Below are positions 24,551 to 31,637 of a stretch of 42,183 nt of DNA, piece after piece. Under the pieces are notes generated by a model, which worked only from the letters and a program-made list of their open reading frames with translations, was not told the origin of the DNA and did no database searches. A program made the position numbers and the translations under genes. The DNA is taken from the NCBI GenBank assembly GCA_002479415.1, contig DLMZ01000045.1, forward strand, positions 71,215 to 113,397, given 5' to 3'. Positions within the stretch are counted from its first letter, which is position 1, and the number at the start of each line of letters is the position of its first letter. This DNA is from Firmicutes bacterium UBA7523. GTDB taxonomy: Bacteria; Bacillota; Dethiobacteria; Dethiobacterales; Dethiobacteraceae.

Positions 24551-24747
24551 GTTGATAGGAAGATGCAGTGTAACCAGCAGAACCGTCCCCGTGGATTAAA
24601 GCAATGCGCTTTTTTCACCATACCCTGTAGGCCGTTCAAAAAAGATGCAGTGCGCGAAGCAAGCAGTACCGGCCCGCAGGCGTATTAATAATACGTCGAG
24701 GACGCCGGGGCTGAGTAGCGACAAAGCAATGCGCTTTTTTCAACGGG
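24551..24747. repeat. repeat mosaic between prmC and nikR
   Basis: This 197-base gap has no gene. AAAGCAATGCGCTTTTTTCA occurs twice, exactly, at 24598-24617 and 24723-24742; each copy is itself a small AAAGC/GCTTT hairpin with a T-run. AAGATGCAGTG also occurs twice (24560-24570 and about 24638-24648). AGAACCGTCCCC (24579-24590) matches one arm of the 1576-1617 palindrome. It looks like a landing place for dispersed repeats, and the T-rich hairpins could end the prmC transcript. Confidence 0.65.
24670..24712. repeat. CGTATTA-core repeat (copy 2, reversed)
   Basis: The stretch with GCGTATTAATAATACG, GTCGAGGACGCCGGGG and CTG aligns with the reverse complement of 4568-4621 at most positions. The core CGTATT/AATACG palindrome and the right arm CGCCGGGG are kept, while the left outer arm has decayed. 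Confidence 0.6.
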
Positions 24748-25167
24748 CTACTTAAGTTGAGTGCCTGTAGATGTTATAGACAACTGCCCATGCTTAACTC
24801 CCTTGACGCCAATTAGCTTGTCTGCTACAAGCCGGGCTTGTCCTGCAGGGCCTTTAATGACAAGGACCTCCAGACAATTATTATGGTCAAGATGGACATG
24901 GGTGGTTGAAAGAATCATATCATGGCAGTCATGCTGCATTTCTGTTAGCTGATTGCTTAATCCGCGAACATGATGGTCATATACTAAGGTTATGGTTCCC
25001 GCTACCTCTTGGCTTTCATCCTCCCACTCCAATTCCACAAGCTTGTTGCGAATCAAGTCGCGCACGGCTTCTGAACGGTTTACATAGCCTTGTGAAACAA
25101 TTTTTTTATCAAAAGCCTGAAGTAGTTGTTCATTCATTGAAATTCCAAAGCGGACTAATTCAGTCAT
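24748..25167 (-). CDS. nikR: nickel-responsive regulator NikR
   Basis: Ribbon-helix-helix repressor with a C-terminal ACT-like nickel sensor, 139 residues. The DNA-binding part (about 1-45) includes RFGISMNEQLLQAFD and NRSEAVRDLIRNKL. All four high-affinity Ni ligands known from E. coli NikR have equivalents at the same spacing: His79, His90, His92 and Cys98 (STTHVHLDHNNCLEV). A GGAGGG ribosome site precedes the start on the - strand. No nickel transporter, hydrogenase or urease gene is visible nearby, so its targets lie elsewhere. It is divergent from sigG across a gap with a palindrome. Confidence 0.95.
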   Translation of the reverse strand: MTELVRFGISMNEQLLQAFDKKIVSQGYVNRSEAVRDLIRNKLVELEWEDESQEVAGTITLVYDHHVRGLSNQLTEMQHDCHDMILSTTHVHLDHNNCLEVLVIKGPAGQARLVADKLIGVKGVKHGQLSITSTGTQLK

Positions 25168-25220
25168 GTGTTTCCCTCCAATCTAATATAGCTAAATTTC
25201 TCCTTCTACAAAAAAACTCC

Positions 25221-25274
25221 TGCAATCCGGGACGGCCTCTAAGCATGTAAAAATTTAGAGCCGTCCCGGGTTGC
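25221..25274. repeat. palindrome in the nikR/sigG divergent gap, GACGG family
   Basis: TGCAATCCGGGACGGCCTCTA on the left (25221-25241) mirrors TAGAGCCGTCCCGGGTTGCA on the right (25255-25274) with one mismatch and one extra base. The outer TGCAA and GGGACGG elements match the palindrome at 1576-1617, so both belong to one dispersed family. Confidence 0.65.
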
Positions 25275-25275
25275 A

Positions 25276-25306
25276 TGTTTATGCGAAGAAAAATTTGGCA
25301 ATACTA
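25276..25306 (+). promoter_or_regulatory. possible forespore-type promoter of sigG
   Basis: TGTTTA (25276-25281) and AATACTA (25300-25306) are 18 bases apart and resemble the sigma-G pattern TGAATA/CATACTA. The predicted start near 25313 would leave a short leader to the ribosome site. The match is loose. Confidence 0.3.
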
Positions 25307-25334
25307 CCCTGTAGGAAGATTAGGGGGGATTTTG

Positions 25335-26126
25335 ATGCAGACTAATAAGGTTAATATTTGTGGATTAAACACATACAAGCTGCCTGTGCTGACAAACACA
25401 AAAATGAGAGAGCTGTTTCGCAGAAAGCTTGATGGAGATGTGGGCGCCAGGCAGGAGATTATCAGCGGAAATTTACGTTTGGTGCTTAGTGTTCTTCAGC
25501 GTTTTAAGAACCGCGGGGAAAATATTGACGATTTGTTTCAAATTGGGTGTATAGGCTTGATGAAAGCGGTGGACAATTTTGAGCTAGGGCACAATGTCCA
25601 TTTTTCCACGTATGCTGTGCCAATGATTATTGGTGAAATTAAGCGCCATTTACGTGATAATAATGCCGTTCGTGTCAGCCGTTCGTTAAAGGTTTTGGCG
25701 CATCAAGCGCAGCATGCTCGGGATCTTCTTATCAGAAAGCTGCTGCGAGAGCCAACTATCGGGGAAATTGCGAAAGAATTAGGTGCTGCGCCGGAAGAGA
25801 TTGTTGTCGCGTATCAGGCATGCAATGAGCCCGTCTCCCTGTACGACCCGGTATTCAATGATTCGGTAGATCCTGTCTATGTTATGGATATGGTAAGTGA
25901 TACAAAAAGCTGTGCTGAGGCCTGGGTTGAAGATATTGTGCTAAAACAGGCGTTGGAAATTCTTTCGGATCGTGAGCGGCTTATTTTAGAATCAAGATTT
26001 TTTGAAGGTCGCACACAGACGGAAATTGCAGACGAAATCGGTATTTCTCAAGCGCAGGTTTCGCGGATTGAAAAGGCAGCACTGCGCCAGGTTCGGAACT
26101 ATTTGATTGAGAAGGAAGATATATAA
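25335..26126 (+). CDS. sigG: RNA polymerase sporulation sigma factor sigma-G
   Basis: Late forespore sigma factor. The opening NKVNICGLNTYKLPVL matches the SigG N-terminus. Region 2 (NLRLVLSVLQRFKNRGENIDDLFQIG), the MIIGEIKRHLRDNN stretch, and region 4 (DRERLILESRFFEG, GISQAQVSRIEKAA) are complete, so the factor should be functional. The length is 263 residues. ATG 25335 follows AGGGGGGAT; upstream in-frame codons to 25275 lie in the repeat and promoter area. Its stop overlaps the spoIIR start by one base (TAATG). In Bacillus sigG follows spoIIGA-sigE, so this location is different. A sigG paralogue elsewhere cannot be excluded. Confidence 0.9.
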   Translation: MQTNKVNICGLNTYKLPVLTNTKMRELFRRKLDGDVGARQEIISGNLRLVLSVLQRFKNRGENIDDLFQIGCIGLMKAVDNFELGHNVHFSTYAVPMIIGEIKRHLRDNNAVRVSRSLKVLAHQAQHARDLLIRKLLREPTIGEIAKELGAAPEEIVVAYQACNEPVSLYDPVFNDSVDPVYVMDMVSDTKSCAEAWVEDIVLKQALEILSDRERLILESRFFEGRTQTEIADEIGISQAQVSRIEKAALRQVRNYLIEKEDI

Positions 26127-26695
26127 TGACAGTATTTAAAAAAATAATATGCTTAGTGTTTTTGGCAGCTTTTATGATATCCCTTGTTTGGGGAACACAC
26201 GTACAAAAAGAGGAAGAAGCGGCTGCTCTCCTGCGTCTTCATGTAAGGGCAAATAGTGATTCAGCGGCTGACCAGGCTTTAAAATACCTAGTAAGAGATG
26301 TAATTCTTCAAGCCCTTGATATGCGGTTGGCAAACGTGCAAAGCAATGCCGAAGCAGAGAAGGAAATTATCCAGGCGCTCCCTGGCATTTTAACTCTTGC
26401 GGAAAACACAATCAGGGACGCCGGGTATGATTATGCTGTGAGTGCAGATCTAGGTGAAGCAGATTTTCCTACGCGTGTTTACGGAGAAAGTGTGTATCAT
26501 GCAGGAAAATACCGTGCATTACAAATTTACCTGGGAGAGGGACGCGGAGAAAATTGGTGGTGTGTTCTATTCCCACCTCTTTGCTTCATTGAAGCTTCTA
26601 AAGATATGGCAGTTTCCGTCTCCAGTGAAACCGAAATTATTCGACCAAAATCCAGATTATTTGAATGGTGGCAAAGATACTTTCGTATACAATAG
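26126..26695 (+). CDS. spoIIR: stage II sporulation protein R
   Basis: Secreted forespore signal that triggers processing of pro-sigma-E in the mother cell. An N-terminal hydrophobic export segment (about 5-25) precedes the conserved LRLHVRANSDSAADQALKYL and VRDVIL region. The C-terminal half has FPTRVYGE, YHAGKYRALQIYLGEG and NWWCVLFPPLCF, all typical of SpoIIR. The length of 189 residues is somewhat shorter than the Bacillus protein but within the clostridial range. It overlaps sigG by one base and is probably translated from the same mRNA. In Bacillus, spoIIR is transcribed by sigma-F, earlier than sigma-G-dependent genes. Confidence 0.92.
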   Translation: MTVFKKIICLVFLAAFMISLVWGTHVQKEEEAAALLRLHVRANSDSAADQALKYLVRDVILQALDMRLANVQSNAEAEKEIIQALPGILTLAENTIRDAGYDYAVSADLGEADFPTRVYGESVYHAGKYRALQIYLGEGRGENWWCVLFPPLCFIEASKDMAVSVSSETEIIRPKSRLFEWWQRYFRIQ

Positions 26696-26703
26696 ATTGG
26701 CGG

Positions 26704-26732
26704 TTGAAAATATTTCCCCCATACATTATAAT
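26704..26732 (+). promoter_or_regulatory. near-consensus sigma-A promoter of the Na+/phosphate cotransporter gene
   Basis: TTGAAA (26704-26709) and TATAAT (26727-26732) are exactly 17 bases apart. Transcription should start near 26739. Confidence 0.75.
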
Positions 26733-26776
26733 AAACACGGTATCTGTCTGCTGTAAAAGTTGATAAAATATGCGAG

Positions 26777-26796
26777 TATTTCGACAAGTCGAAATA
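26777..26796. promoter_or_regulatory. 20-bp palindrome holding a Spo0A-type box
   Basis: TATTTCGAC (26777-26785) mirrors GTCGAAATA (26788-26796) around AA. Read on the - strand it contains TTGTCGAA, an exact match to the core Spo0A box TGTCGAA; the + strand half (AGTCGAA) has one mismatch. It lies about 40-57 bases downstream of the predicted transcription start, a position suited to repression. Confidence 0.5.
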
Positions 26797-26818
26797 TATC
26801 GTTTTTGGGGGAACAAGT

Positions 26819-28423
26819 ATGGTCTGGACTTTAGTGACCCAGCTTATTGGTGGGCTTGGCCTTTTTCTTTTTGGAATGCAATTAATGGCTTCGGGATTGC
26901 AGAAAGCAGCGGGGGACAGATTACGCAGAATACTGGAGATTCTTACGGCCAAACCGATTATTGCGGTTCTTACAGGGGTTGCGGTTACCGTTTTAGTACA
27001 GAGCAGCAGCACTACCACAGTTATGGTGGTAGGTTTTGCTAATGCAGGGCTTATGACTCTTCCTCAAGCTGTGGGTACTATCCTTGGCGCAAATATCGGC
27101 ACTACCGTTACGGCGCAAATCGTTTCTTTCAGTATTTCATCCATTGTCTTTCCAGCTATCGGCATAGGTGCGGTACTTAATTTTTTTGGCAAGAGGCGTA
27201 CATATAAATATGTTGGACAAGCAATTCTTGGCTTTGGCTTATTATTTCTTGGCATGTCCACAATGTCCGCCGGCATGAAGCCGTTGCGCGAATTGCCGTA
27301 CTTTATGAACTTAATGGCTTCCTTTGGGCATAATCCTTTGCTAGGTGTACTTATTGGCGCTGTTTTTACTGCGTTAGTTCAGTCAAGCAGTGCATCTACA
27401 GGGTTAATTATTGCCATGACTCTGCAGGATATTCTAGTACTGCCTGCGGCCGTAGCATTAATTTTGGGTACTAACGTAGGAACTTGTATAACGGCGCTTC
27501 TTGCCAGCGTTGGCACTTCGCTCTCTGCCAGACGTGCAGCCATTGCCCATATAGCTTTTAATATCTGCGGAGTTGTCGTCGCTTTATTATTGTTTCGACC
27601 GTTTGTTAATATCGTAGCTGATACGGCATCTTCCGTTACTAGGCAAGCTGCTAATGCCCATACAATTTTTAACATATCCAGTACTCTGGTAGTATTGCCC
27701 TTTTTTAAATATTTTGTAGCATTAATAACTCGCCTTGTTCCCGGAGAAGAGGTTTCTCTCGAAATGGGGCCTAAGTATCTGGATAAGCGTATTTTGAAGA
27801 CTCCCGCTGTGGCTATTGGCGGGGTACGGCAGGAATGTTTGCGTATGGCCGGGCTGGCTCGTGAAATGGTCCGTGATTCGCTGCAGGTTTTTATTAAAGA
27901 GGATAGGAAGCTTAAGCAATATCTCGAGCAAAAAGAGGAATTGCTGGACAGCTTGGAGAAAGAAATTACCATCTATCTTGCGGAACTAGCTCAGCATTCC
28001 CTTACCATCGAACAGTCGCAAAGCGTTGCCGGCTTAATGCATGCTGCCAATGATTTGGAGCGTATTGGTGACCATGCTCATAATATTGTCAGGTTGGCGG
28101 AAATTAAGATGGAAGATGGTTTGGTTTTTTCGCAAAAAGCTGAGCAGGAGCTCAAAGAAATGTGCGAAAAGGTCGATGATATGATAGGCAAAGCAATCAC
28201 AGCCTTTGCCAAGGAAGATATGCCCTTGGCCCGGGAAGTAATTAAGCAAGATGATGTGATAGACAATCTGGAGCGGGATCTGCGCAAGGCTCATATAGGC
28301 AGAATTAGCAATAAAACTTGTTTCCCTACCAGTGGAGTTATTTTTTTGGATGTGTTAAGCAATTTCGAGCGTATCGCTGACCATGTAACAAACTTTGCTC
28401 AGGTGGTTGTCGGAGAATTCTAA
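26819..28423 (+). CDS. Na+/phosphate cotransporter (NptA/PNaS) with PhoU-like C-terminus
   Basis: Sodium-coupled phosphate importer of 534 residues. Two homologous membrane halves each hold a QSSS signature: VLVQSSSTTTVMVVGFANAG (near 60-80) and ALVQSSSASTGLIIAMT (near 185-200). The C-terminal third (about 340-530) is soluble and helical, and resembles PhoU (LMHAANDLERIGDHAHNI, FERIADHVTNFAQV), which usually senses or gates phosphate use. It has a strong promoter and a GGGGGA ribosome site, with a Spo0A-like palindrome in the leader. A Fur-family regulator follows 14 bases later. Sodium coupling would fit the sodium-type ATPase at the end of the window. Confidence 0.92.
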   Translation: MVWTLVTQLIGGLGLFLFGMQLMASGLQKAAGDRLRRILEILTAKPIIAVLTGVAVTVLVQSSSTTTVMVVGFANAGLMTLPQAVGTILGANIGTTVTAQIVSFSISSIVFPAIGIGAVLNFFGKRRTYKYVGQAILGFGLLFLGMSTMSAGMKPLRELPYFMNLMASFGHNPLLGVLIGAVFTALVQSSSASTGLIIAMTLQDILVLPAAVALILGTNVGTCITALLASVGTSLSARRAAIAHIAFNICGVVVALLLFRPFVNIVADTASSVTRQAANAHTIFNISSTLVVLPFFKYFVALITRLVPGEEVSLEMGPKYLDKRILKTPAVAIGGVRQECLRMAGLAREMVRDSLQVFIKEDRKLKQYLEQKEELLDSLEKEITIYLAELAQHSLTIEQSQSVAGLMHAANDLERIGDHAHNIVRLAEIKMEDGLVFSQKAEQELKEMCEKVDDMIGKAITAFAKEDMPLAREVIKQDDVIDNLERDLRKAHIGRISNKTCFPTSGVIFLDVLSNFERIADHVTNFAQVVVGEF

Positions 28424-28437
28424 GCGGGGTGGTTGCA

Positions 28438-28884
28438 TTGAAAAAGGAGCTTGAGCGTATTCGTGAGCAGCTTAAAGGACATAAAATGACGCCGCAGCGT
28501 CGTGTTGTGGTGCAATCCCTGCTGGAAAACCCCGACCAGCATTTAAGCGCTGAAGAGCTTTACATTCTTGCCAAAGAAAAGGATGCAGATATAGGGCTGG
28601 CCACAATTTATAGAACATTGGATTTGTTGGAAGAGTTGAAAATCCTTCATCGCCACAACTTCGGTGACGGACGGAGCCGCTATGAGCTTTCGCAATTGCA
28701 GTCGGAGCATCATCACCATCATTTGGTATGCTTAACATGCAGTAAGATTATTGAAGTAGAAGAGGATTTGCTTCAGCAGCTTGAATTTCTCATAGAAAAA
28801 GAAAAAGGGTTTCGTATTATAGACCATAGGGTGCAGTTTTATGGGCATTGCGAGACATGTGATGAGAAGAAAAATAAAGTTTAA
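28438..28884 (+). CDS. Fur-family metal-dependent transcriptional regulator
   Basis: Winged-helix repressor with a C-terminal dimerisation domain, 148 residues. DNA-binding features include MTPQRRVVVQSLL and IGLATIYRTLDLLEEL. The histidine-rich HHHHHLVCLTC plus the terminal CETC supply the regulatory and structural zinc sites (two CxxC pairs). The pattern is closer to Fur/Zur than to PerR, but the sensed metal cannot be decided. The TTG at 28438 is chosen because GGGGTGG (28426-28432) is five bases upstream; an in-frame GTG at 28429 lies within that site. It is placed between a phosphate transporter and a YibE/F protein. Confidence 0.88.
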   Translation: MKKELERIREQLKGHKMTPQRRVVVQSLLENPDQHLSAEELYILAKEKDADIGLATIYRTLDLLEELKILHRHNFGDGRSRYELSQLQSEHHHHHLVCLTCSKIIEVEEDLLQQLEFLIEKEKGFRIIDHRVQFYGHCETCDEKKNKV

Positions 28885-28887
28885 GCT

Positions 28888-30045
28888 ATGGAGGGGAAGA
28901 TGATTTTAAAAAGAACAAAGGCAATGCGTTTCGCATGCCTATTTTTATTTTTGCTTGCAACTGTATTTTCCGGCCCCACTTACGCTGAGGAACTGTCATT
29001 TGATGATAATCTCGAGACAGTAGCTTTGCGAGGCAAGGTTATTTCCGTTGAAGACATTGAGCCTGACGAGTCGATGCGGAATTTTGTGCAGATGGAACAA
29101 CTGGCTGTTGTTGAGATAACACGGGGCCCGCACAAAGGTGAAAATCATACCGTGCATAACATGCTGACAGGGCATCCTCTATTTGACATGTATTTGACAG
29201 AGGGGCGGCATGTCATTCTTTGGGGAGAGCTAGATGAAAGCGGCGAGATTCTGCAGGTTTTTTTGCAGGATTTTGCAAGAGATGTATATTTGTATCTGTT
29301 AATCGGGCTGTTTATATTGGTTTTGCTTTTGGTCGGGAGGGTGAAAGGGCTTTATACAATTATCACTCTGTCGGTCACGATTTTTGCCGTATTTAGGATT
29401 CTTCTGCCCATGCTGCTGGCAGGGTATTCTCCTGTTCCTGTTACCATCGTTGTGGCAGCATTTATAACAGCTTTTACCCTTGTGTTTATCAGCGGCTTAC
29501 AAAGAAAAACTCTGGCTGCAGCAATTGGAACCGTGGGAGGAGTCTTGGTCGCCGGTCTGTTAGCGCTGCTCATTGGCGGCGCCGCTAATTTAACAGGCTT
29601 TTCCAATGAGGAAGCACAAATGCTCCTTTTCATGGAAGGCGCGCATATTGATGTGCGTGGTCTGCTGTTTGCCGGGATTATTATCGGTGCGTTAGGCGCA
29701 GTAATGGATGTTGCTATGTCCATATCTGCATCAATGACCGAAGTATATTGTGCTAATCCTTCGCTTTGCTTTAAGGAGTTATTTAAATCGGCAATGAATG
29801 TAGGCCGAGATATTATGGGAACCATGGCGAACACACTAATTTTAGCGTATGTGGGCACTACAATTCCACTTTTGCTCTTGTTTATTGGCTATGAAACACC
29901 ATGGACAACCATTATAAATCTTGATCTTGTTGCTACCGAAGTGGTGCGGGCTTTTACCGGCAGTATAGGCTTGGTAGCGTGTATTCCTCTAACAGCTTTG
30001 GCTTCAGGGATGCTTCTTGTTCGTACAAATAACAGAAAGCAGTGA
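28888..30045 (+). CDS. YibE/F-family membrane protein
   Basis: A 385-residue protein of unknown function. An N-terminal signal peptide (ending near PTYAEE) is followed by an extracellular beta-rich part (to about 135) and then about seven transmembrane segments. The family is found in Firmicutes and Actinobacteria. An ATG at 28888 has no clear ribosome site, while an in-frame ATG at 28900 follows GGAGGGG very closely; either is possible and the signal peptide is intact in both. It probably belongs to the same transcript as the Fur-type regulator. Substrate and mechanism are unknown. Confidence 0.82.
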   Translation: MEGKMILKRTKAMRFACLFLFLLATVFSGPTYAEELSFDDNLETVALRGKVISVEDIEPDESMRNFVQMEQLAVVEITRGPHKGENHTVHNMLTGHPLFDMYLTEGRHVILWGELDESGEILQVFLQDFARDVYLYLLIGLFILVLLLVGRVKGLYTIITLSVTIFAVFRILLPMLLAGYSPVPVTIVVAAFITAFTLVFISGLQRKTLAAAIGTVGGVLVAGLLALLIGGAANLTGFSNEEAQMLLFMEGAHIDVRGLLFAGIIIGALGAVMDVAMSISASMTEVYCANPSLCFKELFKSAMNVGRDIMGTMANTLILAYVGTTIPLLLLFIGYETPWTTIINLDLVATEVVRAFTGSIGLVACIPLTALASGMLLVRTNNRKQ

Positions 30046-30067
30046 TAAATTGGATTGGCCAAATGAA

Positions 30068-31117
30068 ATGGGCACTCTTGTGCTTGATGCTCTTGATCCC
30101 GACGAAGGCATTTTCGCCATCCGTCGTGCCGCCGACATACTGCGTGCGGGAGGACTGGTAGCTTTTCCTACGGAAACAGTATATGGTTTGGGTGCTCATG
30201 CCCTAAGCGCCAAAGCTGTAGCCGGTATTTTTGCGGCTAAAGGACGTCCGGCGGATAATCCGCTCATAGTTCATATCTCCGGAGCTGCGGATATGGACTC
30301 TTTGGCTCAAAACATCCCCAAGGAGGCGTATCTGCTTGCCGACAGGTTTTGGCCCGGTCCTCTTACCTTGGTATTAGAGAGCCGCCCGGAGGTGCCGACT
30401 GAAACCACAGGTGGACTAAATAGTGTGGCTCTCCGCGTTCCGAATCACCCAGCATCTTTGGCGCTTTTAAAAGAGGCTGCAGTGCCCGTTGCCGCTCCCA
30501 GTGCTAACCTTTCCGGCACACCGAGCCCCACATCTGCCCGTCATGTGCTTGATGATTTAGCCGGCAGGATAGATGCGGTGTTAGACGGCGGCTTAAGCGG
30601 TGTGGGCGTGGAATCAACGGTATTAGATATTCGTAACGGCCGGCCGCTGTTGTTGAGGCCGGGCGGAGTTACCAGTGAAGAAATTGCGGCTGTTTTGGGC
30701 AAGGAATGTTTTCAGGCAAATTGGCGTGAGGGTATGACTGAGCCCCCTCCTTCGCCGGGGTTAAAATACAGCCATTATGCGCCGCGGGCGCCCCTTTATC
30801 TTGTCAGGGGACAGTCTGAAGCTGTATTGGCTAAGATGCTGGAACTGCATCATTATTTTCAAGCCAGGGGAGATAGAGTGGGCTTGCTTCTTAGCCGCGA
30901 ATCAGCCTGTAAATTTAATTCGGAGCACCTGGAGGTGCTGGGCAGCCGCAAGAATTTGGGGGAGCTAGCTGCCAACTTGTATGCTGCGCTGCGTCGCTTT
31001 GATGCGTGGAATGTTGATGTCATTATCGCTGAAGGTTACGAGGAAAAGGGAATCGGGCACGCATTAATGAACAGGCTGGCAAAAGCCGCGGGTCCCCGCG
31101 TAATAGATGTGGAGTGA
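30068..31117 (+). CDS. ywlC: threonylcarbamoyl-AMP synthase, long Sua5 form
   Basis: Makes threonylcarbamoyl-AMP from threonine, bicarbonate and ATP for the tRNA t6A37 modification. The YrdC-like domain (about 15-200) has AAKGRPADNPLIVHI, RFWPGPLTL and AAPSANLSGTPSPTSA. A linker and a C-terminal Sua5 domain (about 240-349) follow. ATG 30068 fits the family's usual N-terminal length before VAFPTETVYGLG, although no strong ribosome site precedes it; in-frame TTG codons at 30050 and 30017 are alternatives, and the latter lies inside the YibE/F gene. It starts 22 bases after the YibE/F stop and ends 6 bases before the YwlE-type phosphatase gene, the Bacillus neighbour order. Confidence 0.92.
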   Translation: MGTLVLDALDPDEGIFAIRRAADILRAGGLVAFPTETVYGLGAHALSAKAVAGIFAAKGRPADNPLIVHISGAADMDSLAQNIPKEAYLLADRFWPGPLTLVLESRPEVPTETTGGLNSVALRVPNHPASLALLKEAAVPVAAPSANLSGTPSPTSARHVLDDLAGRIDAVLDGGLSGVGVESTVLDIRNGRPLLLRPGGVTSEEIAAVLGKECFQANWREGMTEPPPSPGLKYSHYAPRAPLYLVRGQSEAVLAKMLELHHYFQARGDRVGLLLSRESACKFNSEHLEVLGSRKNLGELAANLYAALRRFDAWNVDVIIAEGYEEKGIGHALMNRLAKAAGPRVIDVE

Positions 31118-31123
31118 GGCGAC

Positions 31124-31600
31124 ATGGAAAAACAGCTATTAATCGTTTGTACCGGGAATACTTGCCGCAGTCCATTTGCGGCAGCGTCTGCCAGGTCTTG
31201 GCTTAACCGTCTGGGAATCAGCGGGTGGGCTGTGTCTTCAGCAGGGCTGGCAGTGACTGCTCCGTCACCGGCCAGTGATATTATGCGGACGGTGGCCAGT
31301 GATTTTGGGGAAGATTTATCTAATCACCGGTCGCGTCGGTTAACTACGGAAATGTTGAATTGTGCCGATTTGGTTTTAGTTATGACCGCACATCAAAAAA
31401 GTTTCCTTTTGCAGCAAAGGCCTGATATTGCCGAAAGAGTTTTTACTCTAGCGGAGTTTGTCGGTCATTCCTCTGATGTGGCGGACCCTTTCGGCGGCAA
31501 TCTTGATATATATCATCAGACCGCCTCTGAGTTGCTGGAATTAACAAGGCTGGCGGCAGAGAAAATACAAAAAAAGGAGGACAGGCGCAGGAGTTTGTAG
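31124..31600 (+). CDS. ywlE: low-molecular-weight phosphatase, probable protein-arginine phosphatase
   Basis: A 158-residue LMW phosphatase. The P-loop is CTGNTCRS (Cys9 nucleophile, Arg15) and the general acid lies in ADPFGGNLDIY. Thr13, two residues before Arg15, is the position that in B. subtilis YwlE (Thr11) selects phosphoarginine; tyrosine phosphatases usually have Ile there. So removal of phosphate from arginines placed by McsB is inferred, not shown. No mcsB is visible in the window. It stands between ywlC and rpiB, as in Bacillus. Confidence 0.88.
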   Translation: MEKQLLIVCTGNTCRSPFAAASARSWLNRLGISGWAVSSAGLAVTAPSPASDIMRTVASDFGEDLSNHRSRRLTTEMLNCADLVLVMTAHQKSFLLQQRPDIAERVFTLAEFVGHSSDVADPFGGNLDIYHQTASELLELTRLAAEKIQKKEDRRRSL

Positions 31601-31637
31601 CAGCCGTAAAGAAAATATATCTGCGCACAACGCTTAT

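Noticed and set aside
24551..24747. Remnant of an insertion sequence
   Set aside because: Repeats are present, but there is no transposase fragment, no clear pair of terminal inverted repeats and no target duplication of usual length; it is described as a repeat mosaic instead.
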